A stretch of 64,000 nt of DNA from CBDIBC01 sp965276635. Lineage in GTDB: Bacteria > Actinomycetota > Acidimicrobiia > Acidimicrobiales > Palsa-688. Shown one piece after another: positions 1 to 8,959 of the stretch (positions are counted from its first letter, which is position 1; each line of letters starts with the position of its first letter). A model generated the notes under the pieces. That model searched no databases. It was given only the letters and a program-made list of their open reading frames with translations, and was not told where the DNA came from. Both the position numbers and the translations under genes were made by a program. The stretch lies in NCBI GenBank assembly GCA_965276635.1, contig CBDIBC010000002.1:1-64000 (forward strand). The letters run 5' to 3'.

Positions 1-894
1 ATCAGCCAGCTGAGCCCGAACCCGCGCGTGGCCATCCTGGCCAAGTTGGAGGGCGCCAACCCGGGCGGCTCGGTCAAGGACCGGGCGGCCAAGGCGATGG
101 TCGAGGACGCGGAGAAGGACGGCAGCCTGCGGCCGGGGCAGCGCATCCTCGAGTCCTCGTCGGGGAACACGGGCATCGCTCTGGCCATGATCGCCCGGGT
201 CCGCAGCTACCCGATCACCATCGTGCTGCCGGAGAACGTGTCGATCGAGCGCCGGCAGCTGCTCGAGGCCTGGGGGGCCGACATCATCGACTCCCCGGCG
301 GCGGAGGGCTCGAACGGAGCCATGCGCCGGGCCCAGGTCCTGGCCGGCGAGCACCCCGAATGGTGGTTCCCGTATCAGTACGCCAACCCGGCCAACCCGG
401 CCACCCACTACGAGGGGACGGGGCCGGAGATCTGGCGAGACTGCCCCGAGGTCACCCACTTCGTGGCCGGGCTGGGCACGGCGGGGACCCTCATGGGTGT
501 CGGACGCTTCCTCAAGGAGCGCAACCCTGCCGTGCAGCTGTGGGCCGTTCAGCCGCCGGCCGGGGAGATGGTCGACGGCCTGAAGAACCTCGACGAGGGA
601 TTCGTCCCGCCGGTGTTCACCGACAACGACGGCTACGAGCTGCTCGACCGCTCCAAGGTCGTCGGCCCCCGGGAGAGCATCGAGGGAACGAGGAAGCTGG
701 CCGACGTCGGCATCTTCGCCGGGATCTCGTCGGGGGCGATCCTGATGGCTGCCCTGAAGTGCGCGGCCGAGATCGACGAGGGCGTCATCGTGACCATCGT
801 CTGCGACGGCGGGTGGAAATACCTGTCGACCGGCGCCTGGACCGGGGACCTCGACGAGGTGGCCGAGCGGGCCAAGACGGTCATCTACTTCTGA
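1..894 (+). CDS. cysM: Cysteine synthase CysM (O-phosphoserine sulfhydrylase type), 5' end outside window
   Basis: Reading frame 1 is open from the first base, so the start and about the first 30 residues lie upstream; 297 residues are visible. This is a fold-type II PLP enzyme that makes cysteine from an activated serine and a sulfide donor. Visible signatures are GGSVKDR with the PLP lysine, SSSGNTGIALA for substrate and phosphate binding, GLGTAGTLMG, and the C-terminal DGGWKYLSTGAW block typical of CysM rather than CysK. In M. tuberculosis CysM the loop ALRNMDEGFVP carries Arg220, which selects O-phosphoserine; here the loop reads GLKNLDEGFVP (codon 583-585), so Lys replaces Arg. The next gene, murI, starts 17 bp after the stop. 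The cysM-murI-rph-rdgB order resembles the mycobacterial region, where cysM follows mec and cysO, so those genes may lie just to the left (inference). Confidence 0.9.
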   Translation: MSQLSPNPRVAILAKLEGANPGGSVKDRAAKAMVEDAEKDGSLRPGQRILESSSGNTGIALAMIARVRSYPITIVLPENVSIERRQLLEAWGADIIDSPAAEGSNGAMRRAQVLAGEHPEWWFPYQYANPANPATHYEGTGPEIWRDCPEVTHFVAGLGTAGTLMGVGRFLKERNPAVQLWAVQPPAGEMVDGLKNLDEGFVPPVFTDNDGYELLDRSKVVGPRESIEGTRKLADVGIFAGISSGAILMAALKCAAEIDEGVIVTIVCDGGWKYLSTGAWTGDLDEVAERAKTVIYF

Positions 895-911
895 GCTCAC
901 CCCGGTCACCT

Positions 912-1730
912 TTGTCCGACGACCGGCCCATCGGGGTGTTCGACAGCGGCTTCGGTGGGCTCACCGTGGCCCGAGCGTTGATCGACCTGCTCCCCGATGA
1001 GGATCTCGTCTACATCGGCGACACCGGCCGCTACCCCTACGGTCCCCGAGCGTCCACCGAGGTGGCGGCCTTCGCCCGCCAGATCATCGACGAGCTGGTG
1101 CGCACCTACGACGTCAAGATGGTCGTGGTGGCGTGCAACACCGCGGCTGCTGCCGCTCCCCTCGACCGACTCGGGTCCGACTACGACATCCCCCTCGTCG
1201 GGGTGATCGAGCCCGGTCTGCGGGCAGCGTGCCGGGCGACGACGTCGGGACGCATCGGGGTGATCGGCACCGTCGGCACCATCGCCTCGGGCGCCTACCA
1301 GCGGGCCGCGGCCGAGCTGGCCGGCGTTGGGCCCCTCGAGCTGACGTGCGCGGCGTGCCCGGGGTTCGTGGAGTTCGTCGAGCGGGGCGAGTTCGACTCC
1401 GATCAGGTGCACGTGCTGGCCGAGCGGTTGTTGGCCCCGGTGCGTACCGCCCGGGTCGACGCGCTGCTCCTCGGATGCACGCACTACCCGTTCCTGGCTC
1501 GCACCATCAGCGACGCCGTCGGCCGCGACGTGGTGCTCGTCAGCTCCGCCGACGAGACGGCATTCGAGATCCGAGCCACCCTGGCGGGCACGGGTCGGGA
1601 CCGGACCGATCGCCCCGGCCGCTCGGGCCATCACACCTGGATCTCCTCGGGCGACGTGGAGGTCTTCCGCCATCTCGGCCGCCGGCTCCTCGGGCCGGAG
1701 ATCGATCGGGTCGAGGCATGGGAGCCGTGA
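912..1730 (+). CDS. murI: Glutamate racemase MurI
   Basis: A 272-residue cytosolic racemase that converts L-glutamate to D-glutamate for peptidoglycan precursors. The N-terminus [15 protein letters not shown] is diagnostic. The two catalytic cysteines sit in [12 protein letters not shown] and [11 protein letters not shown], one in each lobe of the aspartate/glutamate racemase fold. I place the start at the TTG at 912 because it gives [12 protein letters not shown], the usual MurI N-terminus. The open frame continues upstream, but only as antisense-like, arginine-rich sequence inside cysM. Spacing from cysM is 17 bp, and rph follows after 55 bp, which suggests one transcript. The length is normal for the family. 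Confidence 0.93.
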   Translation: MSDDRPIGVFDSGFGGLTVARALIDLLPDEDLVYIGDTGRYPYGPRASTEVAAFARQIIDELVRTYDVKMVVVACNTAAAAAPLDRLGSDYDIPLVGVIEPGLRAACRATTSGRIGVIGTVGTIASGAYQRAAAELAGVGPLELTCAACPGFVEFVERGEFDSDQVHVLAERLLAPVRTARVDALLLGCTHYPFLARTISDAVGRDVVLVSSADETAFEIRATLAGTGRDRTDRPGRSGHHTWISSGDVEVFRHLGRRLLGPEIDRVEAWEP

Positions 1731-1785
1731 GCGGCGACCCGGCTACCCTGCCCGTCTCGACCGGTTGCGTCCACGAGGAGACCCC

Positions 1786-2544
1786 ATGACCGACCCTGCC
1801 CCCGGGATCGCCCGCATCGACGGGCGCCGACCCGACGAGCTCCGCCCCGTCGAGCTGGTCCGCGACTACACGGTCTTCGCGGCCGGCTCGGTGCTGATCC
1901 GGGTGGGCCGGACAGTCGTGCTGGCCACCGCCTCGGTCGACGACGACGTCCCCCGCTGGATGCGGGGCACGGGTCGGGGTTGGGTCACCGCCGAGTACTC
2001 CATGCTGCCCGGCGCGTCCCCGGAGCGCATCGGTCGGGAGGCGGCGAAGGGCAAGCAGTCGGGGCGGACCCAGGAGATCCAGCGCCTGATCGGCCGGTCG
2101 CTCCGGGCGGTGACCGATCTGGAGGCCATGGGCGAGATCCAGATCAACCTGGACTGCGACGTGCTGCAGGCGGATGGCGGTACGCGTACGGCCAGTATCT
2201 GCGCGGCATACGTGGCGCTGCACGACGCGTGCAGCCGCCTGGTCGGCACCGGGCGGATGAAGACCGTGCCGCTGACCGAGGCGTGCGCGGCGGTGTCGGT
2301 AGGACGAGTCGACGGGGCAGGGCTGCTGGACCTGGCCTACAGCGAAGACAGCCGGGCCGAGGTGGACATGAACGTGGTCATGACGGCGTCGGGGCGGTTC
2401 GTCGAGGTGCAGGGGACGGCCGAGGCGGCGCCGTTCGCCCGCGCCGAGCTGGACGAGATGCTGGCCCTGGCCGGGTCGGGCATCGTCTCGCTGCTCGACG
2501 CTCAGGCGGCCGTCCTGGTCACGCCGCCTGCGCCGCGGTCGTGA
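1786..2544 (+). CDS. rph: Ribonuclease PH
   Basis: A 252-residue phosphorolytic 3'-5' exoribonuclease that trims tRNA 3' ends. Family blocks are visible: the N-terminal [12 protein letters not shown], the RNA-binding [10 protein letters not shown] and [16 protein letters not shown], and the phosphate-site [15 protein letters not shown]. The start at ATG 1786 is set by GAGGAG at 1775-1780 and by the RPDELRP N-terminus. A GTG 21 bp upstream in frame adds only residues not typical of the family. The stop overlaps the start of rdgB by 4 bp (GTGA), indicating translational coupling. Rph and RdgB genes are neighbours in many actinobacteria. Confidence 0.95.
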   Translation: MTDPAPGIARIDGRRPDELRPVELVRDYTVFAAGSVLIRVGRTVVLATASVDDDVPRWMRGTGRGWVTAEYSMLPGASPERIGREAAKGKQSGRTQEIQRLIGRSLRAVTDLEAMGEIQINLDCDVLQADGGTRTASICAAYVALHDACSRLVGTGRMKTVPLTEACAAVSVGRVDGAGLLDLAYSEDSRAEVDMNVVMTASGRFVEVQGTAEAAPFARAELDEMLALAGSGIVSLLDAQAAVLVTPPAPRS

Positions 2545-3125
2545 CCGACTACGTGCTGGCCACCGCCAACCCGGACAAGGCTCGCGAGATCGCCGAGATC
2601 CTCGGCCGCTCGGTGACGCTCCTGCCCCGGCCGGCCGAGGTGCCCGAGGTGGAGGAGACGGGCGAGACGCTGCTCGACAACGCCCGCCTGAAGGCCCGGG
2701 CCCTGGTGTCGGCCACGGCCATGCCGGCGATCGCCGACGACACCGGCCTGGAGGTCGACGCCCTGGACGGCGCCCCTGGCGTCTTCTCCGCCCGGTTCGC
2801 CGGGCCGGACGCCAGCTACGCCGACAACGTGGGCAAGTTGCTCTCGGAGTTGGCAAACACGGCCGGTTCGGCGCGCACCGCCCGCTTCCGCACCGTCGCC
2901 ATCGCGGCGTGGCCCGGGGGCGCCGAGGCGGTGGCCTCGGGAACGGTGGAAGGCGTCATCGCGGTGAAGGCCCGGGGGTCGGGCGGTTTCGGGTACGACC
3001 CGCTGTTCGTGCCCGACGGCGGGGGAGGGGCGACCTTCGCCGAGATGACCCCCGGCGCCAAGCACGCGCTGTCCCACCGGGGACGGGCCTTCCAGCAGCT
3101 GGCGCGGCTGCTCGCCGACCGCTGA
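2541..3125 (+). CDS. rdgB: RdgB/HAM1 non-canonical purine NTP pyrophosphatase
   Basis: A 194-residue house-cleaning enzyme that hydrolyses dITP, ITP and XTP to monophosphates and keeps deaminated purines out of nucleic acids. Motifs in order: [13 protein letters not shown] (N-terminal nucleotide site), [26 protein letters not shown] region (acidic metal site), [12 protein letters not shown] and [10 protein letters not shown]. The GTG at 2541 overlaps the rph stop by 4 bp and gives the expected [11 protein letters not shown]-terminus. The gene ends before a convergent gene on the minus strand, with a hairpin-forming inverted repeat between them. Confidence 0.95.
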   Translation: MTDYVLATANPDKAREIAEILGRSVTLLPRPAEVPEVEETGETLLDNARLKARALVSATAMPAIADDTGLEVDALDGAPGVFSARFAGPDASYADNVGKLLSELANTAGSARTARFRTVAIAAWPGGAEAVASGTVEGVIAVKARGSGGFGYDPLFVPDGGGGATFAEMTPGAKHALSHRGRAFQQLARLLADR

Positions 3126-3175
3126 CCTGTCGATGTCGGCCCACCCGGGGCCTGCTGCCGCGATCACGGGCCATT

Positions 3176-3219
3176 CTGGTGCCCGCAATAGTGGAGATAC
3201 CCACCATTCCGGGCACCAG
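3176..3219. terminator. Inverted repeat between convergent genes, candidate terminator
   Basis: A perfect 10-bp arm CTGGTGCCCG at 3176-3185 pairs with CGGGCACCAG at 3210-3219. The 24-nt loop contains a smaller GTGG/CCAC pairing. It lies between rdgB (plus strand, ends 3125) and the aldolase-like gene (minus strand, ends 3229), so it could end transcription from both sides. There is no T-run, so this is structure without the classic intrinsic-terminator tail. Confidence 0.4.
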
Positions 3220-3228
3220 CCTGTCGCG

Positions 3229-4242
3229 CTACCAGCCGCGCAGGTCGATGGGCCAGATCTCGACCACCTCGTCGCCATCGGTCACGTGCAGCCGCTCGTG
3301 GTAGGCCACTGTCGGATCCACGTGCGCCGGCAGGATCCGGACGTGGTCGCCGACCGACGGCATCGCCCCGCCCTCGACCGGGGCGAACGTCACGTGCTCG
3401 TCGGAGCAGAACCACACTGCGGCGCCAGGCGGATCGGCCATCTCCGGGTCCCCGTGGTCCATGCCGAGGGCCTTCAGCCCGCAGTCGGCTACGGCCCATC
3501 CGGCCGGGTTGACCGACACCACCGTGGCCCAGATGGTGAGGGCGGCCACGAACGGCAGACCGAGACGGCCGTAGGCGGTGTCCATGAGGGCGTAGCTCCC
3601 GGCTTGGATCTCGTTGGCCACCAGGTTCAGGTCGTATGTTCCGGTGCCCCCGGCGCTGATCAGCTCACCGCCGACGGCGTCGTGCGCAGCCGCCAGGAGC
3701 GCCATGCTGCGCTCGGTCTCCGCGGCGCGCCGCACGCGGTCGTCCAGGCCGACCGCGTGCCCTTCGTAACCCATGACGCCGCGTACGACGAGGCCACGCC
3801 GCCTGGCTTGCTCGGCCAGCCGCCCGGCGTCGTCGGGTGGGCAGCCGCAGCGGGGGAGGCCCACGTTCACGTCGACCACGACCTCGGACACCCCGCCGGC
3901 CACCGCCGCGTCGATCGTGGCATCGGAGTCGACGGCCAGGGTCACCCGGGTCCCCGCCTCGACCACCCGCCCCAACCGGCCGGCGTCCACCACCTCGTTG
4001 GCCAGCAGCAGGTCCTCGCCGAGACCGGCGGCGGCCATCCCCTCCACCTCGCGGGTGGTGGCGCAGGTGAAACGGCGATGACCCATGGCCAGCTGGCGGG
4101 CGGCCAACGCGGTGCACTTGTGCGCCTTGACGTGGGGTCGCAGGCGGTCCCCGGGCAACGCGTCGGCCATGGTTCGCAGGTTGTGGTCGAGGGCGCCGCC
4201 ATCGACGAGCAGCGCCGGGGTCTGCAGGTCGCGGAGGTGCAC
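3229..4242 (-). CDS. D-threonine aldolase / D-serine dehydratase family PLP enzyme
   Basis: A 337-residue fold-type III PLP enzyme (alanine racemase N-terminal barrel plus D-serine dehydratase-like C-terminal domain). The PLP lysine is expected at K39 in RPHVKAHK. The C-terminal metal site reads PAHVDPTV with H307 and D309. In the family, His-x-Asp is the arrangement of D-threonine aldolases, whereas D-serine dehydratases use His-x-Cys, so D-threonine aldolase or a related D-beta-hydroxy amino acid lyase is the better guess (inference). SAGGTGTYDL near the middle matches the phosphate-binding region. The gene is monocistronic and divergent from the membrane protein at 4275, with only 32 bp between the two starts, so the promoters must overlap or lie within the genes. 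Confidence 0.8.
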   Translation of the reverse strand: MHLRDLQTPALLVDGGALDHNLRTMADALPGDRLRPHVKAHKCTALAARQLAMGHRRFTCATTREVEGMAAAGLGEDLLLANEVVDAGRLGRVVEAGTRVTLAVDSDATIDAAVAGGVSEVVVDVNVGLPRCGCPPDDAGRLAEQARRRGLVVRGVMGYEGHAVGLDDRVRRAAETERSMALLAAAHDAVGGELISAGGTGTYDLNLVANEIQAGSYALMDTAYGRLGLPFVAALTIWATVVSVNPAGWAVADCGLKALGMDHGDPEMADPPGAAVWFCSDEHVTFAPVEGGAMPSVGDHVRILPAHVDPTVAYHERLHVTDGDEVVEIWPIDLRGW

Positions 4243-4274
4243 GGGCGCAGCGTAGGGGCGGGCGTGGCCGGCAC

Positions 4275-5447
4275 ATGGTGCTCTCGGGCGCGATCATGAT
4301 GCGCACGAAGCCCATCCCCTCGTCCGACTCCTCGGAACCCGAGCTCTCCCCCGAACCGGCGGCTGACACCGGCGCGCCCGGCAAAGGATCGTCGGCCCGC
4401 CGGGCCCACCAGCGGCTGTTGCCGGCGCCGGTGTGGCAGATCGGCAAGCTGCTCGTGATCGCGCTGATCATCGAGTACCTCGTCGTCCCGCAGATCGCCG
4501 GTACCAGGAAGGCGTTGCACACCCTGAGCAGCGTCAACCCCCTCCTGCTGCTCGCCGGGGTTGCCCTCGAGATCGCGGCCATCTGCAGCTACGCCGGCCT
4601 GACGCGCGCCGTGCTGCCCCACGACACCGACCCCGGCTTCCGGACCGTGCTGCGCATCCAGCTCACCACCCTGTCGGTCAGCCACTGCGTGCCGGGTGGC
4701 ACGGCGGCGGGCTCGTCGCTCGGCTATCGATTGATGACCAACGCCGGGGTGCGTGGTGCCGATGTCGGCTTCGCCCTCGGCACCCAGGCGCTGTACTCGG
4801 CGTTCGTGTTGAACATCGTCTTCTGGGTGGCGTTGGTGGTGTCCATCCCGGTATGGGGCTTCTCGCCGCTCTACCTCACGGCTGGCGTGGTCGGCGTGGT
4901 GCTCCTGAGCCTCCTCATCGCCTTGGTCCTGCTCATGACTCGCGGCGTCGACTGGGGCGGGAAGCTGCTGTACCGCATCGGGGAGCGCATCCCCTTCGTC
5001 CGGGCCGATCTCCTGCAGCGCCTGTTCGAGCAGATGGCCAGCCGGCTCGGTGACGTGCTGAGCGACCGTCGCCGGATCGGGCGGGCCACGGTGTGGGCGG
5101 CATTGAACTGGATGCTCGATGCCGCGTCGCTGTGGGTCTTCGTCGGGGCGTTCGGCTCCTGGGTGAACCCCGACGGGCTGCTCGTGGCCTATGGCCTGGC
5201 CAACGTGCTGGCGGCCATACCGCTCACCCCTGGCGGCCTCGGGGTGGTGGAAGCCACGCTGACATCCGCACTGGTCGGGTTCAACACCACCAGGGCTGTC
5301 GCCCTGCTCGGCGTGGTCGCCTACCGGTTGGTGAACTTCTGGCTGCCGATACCGGTCGGAGGGCTGGCCTACCTGTCCCTCCAGATCGATTCGGGACGGT
5401 CGCGAGGCCAGCGGCCCGCAGTCGTGGACGTGCCCGGCGGCGCCTGA
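4275..5447 (+). CDS. YbhN/UPF0104-type flippase-like membrane protein (lysylphosphatidylglycerol synthase TM family)
   Basis: A 390-residue integral membrane protein. After a charged, proline-rich N-terminus of about 60 residues come several hydrophobic helices, for example GKLLVIALIIEYLVVPQIAG, LLLLAGVALEIAAICSYAGL, FVLNIVFWVALVVSIPVWGF and AGVVGVVLLSLLIALVLLM. Family signatures are the VSHCVPGGTAAGSSLGYRL loop and the PLTPGGLGVVEATL segment near the C-terminus. The family includes the transmembrane part of MprF and predicted lipid-linked sugar flippases; the substrate is unknown. The start is uncertain: ATG 4275 gives the full frame, and ATG codons at 4296 and 4299 are alternatives. Confidence 0.82.
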   Translation: MVLSGAIMMRTKPIPSSDSSEPELSPEPAADTGAPGKGSSARRAHQRLLPAPVWQIGKLLVIALIIEYLVVPQIAGTRKALHTLSSVNPLLLLAGVALEIAAICSYAGLTRAVLPHDTDPGFRTVLRIQLTTLSVSHCVPGGTAAGSSLGYRLMTNAGVRGADVGFALGTQALYSAFVLNIVFWVALVVSIPVWGFSPLYLTAGVVGVVLLSLLIALVLLMTRGVDWGGKLLYRIGERIPFVRADLLQRLFEQMASRLGDVLSDRRRIGRATVWAALNWMLDAASLWVFVGAFGSWVNPDGLLVAYGLANVLAAIPLTPGGLGVVEATLTSALVGFNTTRAVALLGVVAYRLVNFWLPIPVGGLAYLSLQIDSGRSRGQRPAVVDVPGGA

Positions 5448-5526
5448 GGAGGTGTCGCTCGCTCGCTGATGCCCGTGTGCTCCGGGGTGGCGCCGTCCCT
5501 CCACGTCGGGTTGGTAGCGTCAGATC

Positions 5527-7167
5527 ATGCTGAGGCGGCCGTTTCGTACCCTTCGTTGGTGGCGCGCCAGCGCGGGCGTCGGCCTGCTCTTGATCGCCGC
5601 ATTGGCGGCGGTCCTGGGGCCGGTGACGACCTCGGCCACCACCGCAACGGGGCGGGCACCAGCTTCTCCTGAGCGGGCCGCGTCGACCAGTGGCACTGTC
5701 GCCTACTGGCTGGCTGCCGCCGACGGCGGCATCTACGGTTTCCATGCTCCGGAGTTCGGCAACGTTCGCGGCCGGGGGCTGAGCGCGCCGATCGTGGGGA
5801 TGGCGGCGACCCCCGACGGCCACGGCTACTGGTTGGTGGCGTCGGATGGTGGGGTGTTCACCTTTGGCGACGCCGCCTACTACGGCTCCACGGGTGGGAT
5901 CCGGCTGGCCAGGCCGATCGTGGGGATGGCGGCGACCCCTGACGGCCACGGCTACTGGTTGGTGGCGTCGGATGGTGGGGTGTTCACCTTTGGCGACGCC
6001 GCCTTCCACGGCTCGACAGGCGCCGTTCGGCTGACCAGGCCGATCGTGGGGATGGCCGCCACTGCCGACGGGAGCGGGTACTGGTTGGTGGCGTCGGACG
6101 GCGGCATCTTCACCTTCGGCGACGCGGTGTTCCGGGGATCGGCCGGCGACGTGCGCCTGACCCGCCCGGTGGTGGGGATGGCCCCGACCGGTGACGGCCA
6201 GGGCTACTGGTTGGTGGCGTCGGACGGTGGCATCTTCACCTATGGCGACGCCGTGTTCCGCGGGTCGACCGGGGGAGTGGCGCTGACCCGGCCGATCGTG
6301 GGCATGGCGGCCAATCCCGTCGGGTCCGGGTACTGGTTGGTGGCGTCCGATGGCGGGGTGTTCCCCTTCGGGGACGCACCCTATCTGGGGTCGACGGGGG
6401 CGGCGCCCGGTCCGGCGCCCGTGGTCGGCATCGTCCCGACGCTGGCCGGGTCCCTCTACCCGGGGGGCACCATCTACCCGCCTGGTGGCGTCGGCACCGA
6501 CATCTCCTTCCCGCAGTGCACCAGGGCGTACCCGGCCGCCGGGAACCCCATCTCCATCGTCGGCGTGAACGGTGGGCTGTCGAACAAGATCAACCCCTGC
6601 TTCGTGTCCGAGGCGCAGTGGGCGGGACCGAACCTGACCGTCTACATCAACACCGACCAGGTCCAGCCCGACGCCCCGCAGGCCACCGGCGGCCCCCAGA
6701 GCTGCGCGGCCGGTGACGACGTGTGCCTCGGCTACAACTGGGGCTACACGAACGCCCAGGCCGCGGTCAGCTACGTCCACGCCAACGGGTTCGCCCCCGA
6801 GACGTGGTGGCTCGACGTCGAAGCACCCTGCGGATCGGCATCGCCGCTGTGGATGTGCGGGACCGCCGGGTTGCAGTCCAACGCGGCGGTGATCCAGGGT
6901 GCGCTCGACGCCCTCCACGGCGACGGCCTAGTGGCCGGGATCTACAGCACCTACTACCAGTGGCCGCGCATCACTGGCGGATCGCAGTACCCCGGGTTGC
7001 CGATCTGGATCGCCACCGTGCCGTCGGGCCCGGTGCAGTGGGTAGCCGATTGCACGGATCCGAGCCTCCAGTTCGCCGGTGGCACTCCGTATCTCATCCA
7101 GTGGCTGGGCGGATCGAACCCGCCGACCGCGCCGTACGACGGCGACCTGGCCTGCCGCACCACCTGA
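5527..7167 (+). CDS. Secreted protein: six 42-residue GYWLVASDGG repeats plus glycoside-hydrolase-like C-terminal domain
   Basis: A 546-residue exported protein. Residues 1-45 form a signal peptide with Arg-rich n-region and hydrophobic LLLIAALAAVLG core. Residues about 58-315 hold six tandem repeats of about 42 residues with consensus GYWLVASDGGVFTFGDA and PIVGMAATPDG. The first (AYWLAAADGG) and last (ending in LAGSLYPGG) are the most diverged. From about residue 325 a separate domain begins, GTDISFPQC, then SIVGVNGG, YNWGYTNAQAA, WWLDVEAPCG and VAGIYSTYYQW. This resembles the TIM-barrel of GH25/DUF1906-type cell-wall hydrolase-like proteins, with WLDVE as the likely acidic catalytic strand (inference). 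Of the four repeat proteins in the window it is the only one with repeats before the other domain. The DNA of repeats 2 and 3 is nearly identical at 126-bp period. Confidence 0.75.
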   Translation: MLRRPFRTLRWWRASAGVGLLLIAALAAVLGPVTTSATTATGRAPASPERAASTSGTVAYWLAAADGGIYGFHAPEFGNVRGRGLSAPIVGMAATPDGHGYWLVASDGGVFTFGDAAYYGSTGGIRLARPIVGMAATPDGHGYWLVASDGGVFTFGDAAFHGSTGAVRLTRPIVGMAATADGSGYWLVASDGGIFTFGDAVFRGSAGDVRLTRPVVGMAPTGDGQGYWLVASDGGIFTYGDAVFRGSTGGVALTRPIVGMAANPVGSGYWLVASDGGVFPFGDAPYLGSTGAAPGPAPVVGIVPTLAGSLYPGGTIYPPGGVGTDISFPQCTRAYPAAGNPISIVGVNGGLSNKINPCFVSEAQWAGPNLTVYINTDQVQPDAPQATGGPQSCAAGDDVCLGYNWGYTNAQAAVSYVHANGFAPETWWLDVEAPCGSASPLWMCGTAGLQSNAAVIQGALDALHGDGLVAGIYSTYYQWPRITGGSQYPGLPIWIATVPSGPVQWVADCTDPSLQFAGGTPYLIQWLGGSNPPTAPYDGDLACRTT

Positions 7168-7201
7168 GCAGCTGTCGCGAGCGCGACGGCCGGGGTGGCT
7201 A

Positions 7202-8176
7202 ATGTCCTCTCGAATGGGGCTCGCTCGCCGGATGGCCAGAGTTGGTAGGAGGGTGGCCGGGCGGACCGGGGCCCTCAGGTTGGCCGACGAGGCGCGCCGC
7301 CGCATCGTCGGCGACCCCGCCTTCGCTACCGTCGCCGACGCGGTCGCCGTCCGCTTCGCCTACGAGATCCTCCTCGACCGCCTGCCCGATCCCGTCGGCT
7401 TCGCAGACAATGTCGCCCGCCTGCGATCGGGTTCCATCTCGCGTTCGGAGATGGCGGCATCCATTCGCGGCTCGGAGGAGTTCCAGGCGCTGGGCTGGCC
7501 GGCCAGGACGCTCGGGCCATCCATCCACGCCGGTCGCTGCCAGTTCATCAGGAGCCTCCCGGCGGCAGCCCACATCGTCGACCTCGGCGGTACCCATCTC
7601 GGCCGGACGGAGGGGGCCCTGGTGGCGCTCGGCTACCCGTACCCCTTCGAGGACCTCACCATCGTCGACCTACCGTCCGACGACCGCCACGAGCTGTACC
7701 GCTCGGGCCACCAACCGCTCGATCGGGTGCAGAGCCGCCTGGGGCCGGTGCAGTACCGCTACCACTCGATGACGGACCTGTCCGGGTTCGCCGACGCCAG
7801 CGTGGACCTCGTCTATGCCGGGCAATCCATCGAGCACGTCACACCCGCCGAAGGTGGCATGGTGGTCGCCGACGTCCACCGGATCCTGCGTCCCGGCGGC
7901 CATCTGGCGCTCGACACCCCGAACGGGCGCGTGACGCGGATGCAGCAGGAGGCGTTCGTCGACCCGGACCACAAGGTCGAGTACGAGTGGGAGGACCTCC
8001 GGGCGCTCCTCGTGTCCGCCGGCTTCGCCATCGCCAGCGCCGCCGGGTTGAACCATGGTGGGCCTGCTGTCGCCGACGGGGTGTTCGACCCGGAGGCGAC
8101 GGCCAGGAACTGGGGCCTGCACCACGAGCTGGAGGACTGCTACATCCTCGCCGTCGTGGCTCGGAAGCCGGGCTGA
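7202..8176 (+). CDS. DUF4214-like domain plus SAM-dependent methyltransferase
   Basis: A 324-residue protein. Residues about 40-90 read VRFAYEILLDRLPDPVGF then ISRSEMAASIRGSEEFQ, the pattern of DUF4214 modules found with glycosyltransferases and surface-layer proteins. From about residue 120 a class I methyltransferase fold follows: HIVDLGGTHLGRTEG (SAM loop), DLVYAGQSIEHV (motif II region) and ILRPGGHLALDTPNG. The substrate is probably a sugar or glycan, given the DUF4214 fusion and the polysaccharide locus downstream (inference). The start is taken as ATG 7202; ATG 7214 is an alternative. The open frame upstream of 7202 reads an arginine/proline-rich sequence overlapping the previous gene and is unlikely to be translated. 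Confidence 0.78.
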   Translation: MSSRMGLARRMARVGRRVAGRTGALRLADEARRRIVGDPAFATVADAVAVRFAYEILLDRLPDPVGFADNVARLRSGSISRSEMAASIRGSEEFQALGWPARTLGPSIHAGRCQFIRSLPAAAHIVDLGGTHLGRTEGALVALGYPYPFEDLTIVDLPSDDRHELYRSGHQPLDRVQSRLGPVQYRYHSMTDLSGFADASVDLVYAGQSIEHVTPAEGGMVVADVHRILRPGGHLALDTPNGRVTRMQQEAFVDPDHKVEYEWEDLRALLVSAGFAIASAAGLNHGGPAVADGVFDPEATARNWGLHHELEDCYILAVVARKPG

Positions 8177-8200
8177 CGGAGGGGCGGATCGGAGTCGTCG

Positions 8201-8282
8201 TGCGGGCGAGAGGACTCGAACCTCCACCCCTCTCGGGACCAGGACCTAAACCTGGCGCGTCTGCCGGTTTCGCCACGCCCGC
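8201..8282 (-). tRNA. tRNA-Leu (UAG anticodon)
   Basis: On the minus strand the acceptor arm GCGGGCG (from 8282) pairs with CGCCCGC ending at 8202, followed by discriminator A; CCA is not encoded. The anticodon stem CCAGG/CCTGG encloses the loop TTTAGGT, giving anticodon TAG, which reads CUA/CUN leucine codons. The long variable arm (CCCGAGAGGG region) and the T-arm GGTTCGAGTCC fit a class II leucine tRNA. It is the only tRNA gene I found in the window. Confidence 0.93.
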
Positions 8283-8344
8283 GTCAGCCGAGAGCGTAGC
8301 CGGACGCCGACCGATCGCCGGATCGCAGGCGGTACGCTCCAGCC

Positions 8345-8959
8345 ATGTCCATTCCGCAGGTCACCGCGGCCTCCGCCCAGGTCTCGGGCGGCGACCGGTC
8401 CGCCGACGTCTACCAGCGCCTGCTCAAGGAGCGCATCGTGTTCCTGGGCACGGAGGTCGACGACACGTCGGCGAACCTCATCTGCGCGCAGCTGTTGCTC
8501 CTGGCGGCCGAGGACACCGAACGGGACATCAGCCTCTACATCAACTCGCCCGGCGGCTCGGTCACCGCCGGACTGGCCATCTACGACACCATGCAGCTGG
8601 TCCCGTGCGATGTCTCCACCGTGTGCATGGGTCTGGCCGCGTCGATGGGCCAGTTCCTGCTGTGCGCCGGCCAGCCGGGCAAGCGGCTGTCGCTGCCGCA
8701 CTCTCGGATCCTCATGCACCAGCCCTCCGGGCAGGCCCAGGGGCAGGCGGCGGACATCGCCATCCAGGCCGAGCAGATCATCTACCTGAAGCGGATGATG
8801 GCCGAGCGGATCGCCTTCCACACCGGCCAGCCGGTCGAGCGCATCGAGGCCGACTCCGACCGGGACCGCTGGTTCACCGCCGACGAGGCCCTGGAGTACG
8901 GGTTCATCGATCGGGTGATCGAGCGGGCCGTGAACGTCACCGAGCCGGCCGGCTCCTAG
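8345..8959 (+). CDS. clpP: ATP-dependent Clp protease proteolytic subunit ClpP
   Basis: A 204-residue serine peptidase that assembles into the barrel partner of ClpX/ClpC. The catalytic triad is visible: S100 in [12 protein letters not shown]125 in [10 protein letters not shown] and D174 in [13 protein letters not shown]. The [20 protein letters not shown] block forms the oxyanion region. The ATG start at 8345 gives a normal length with a short propeptide-like N-terminus. It is a single gene here, whereas many actinobacteria have clpP1-clpP2 pairs, so another copy is likely elsewhere. Its last 23 bp overlap the 3' end of the convergent glycosyltransferase gene, so the two transcripts are complementary at their ends. 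Confidence 0.95.
   Translation: MSIPQVTAASAQVSGGDRSADVYQRLLKERIVFLGTEVDDTSANLICAQLLLLAAEDTERDISLYINSPGGSVTAGLAIYDTMQLVPCDVSTVCMGLAASMGQFLLCAGQPGKRLSLPHSRILMHQPSGQAQGQAADIAIQAEQIIYLKRMMAERIAFHTGQPVERIEADSDRDRWFTADEALEYGFIDRVIERAVNVTEPAGS

Noticed and set aside
360..911. An N-terminal extension of murI reaching back to position 360
   Set aside because: It lies inside cysM in another frame and encodes Arg/Gly-rich sequence; the family N-terminus begins at the TTG at 912.
1540..2856. A 438-codon minus-strand frame opposite murI, rph and rdgB
   Set aside because: It is Arg/Pro-rich with no motif and lies over three well-supported genes.
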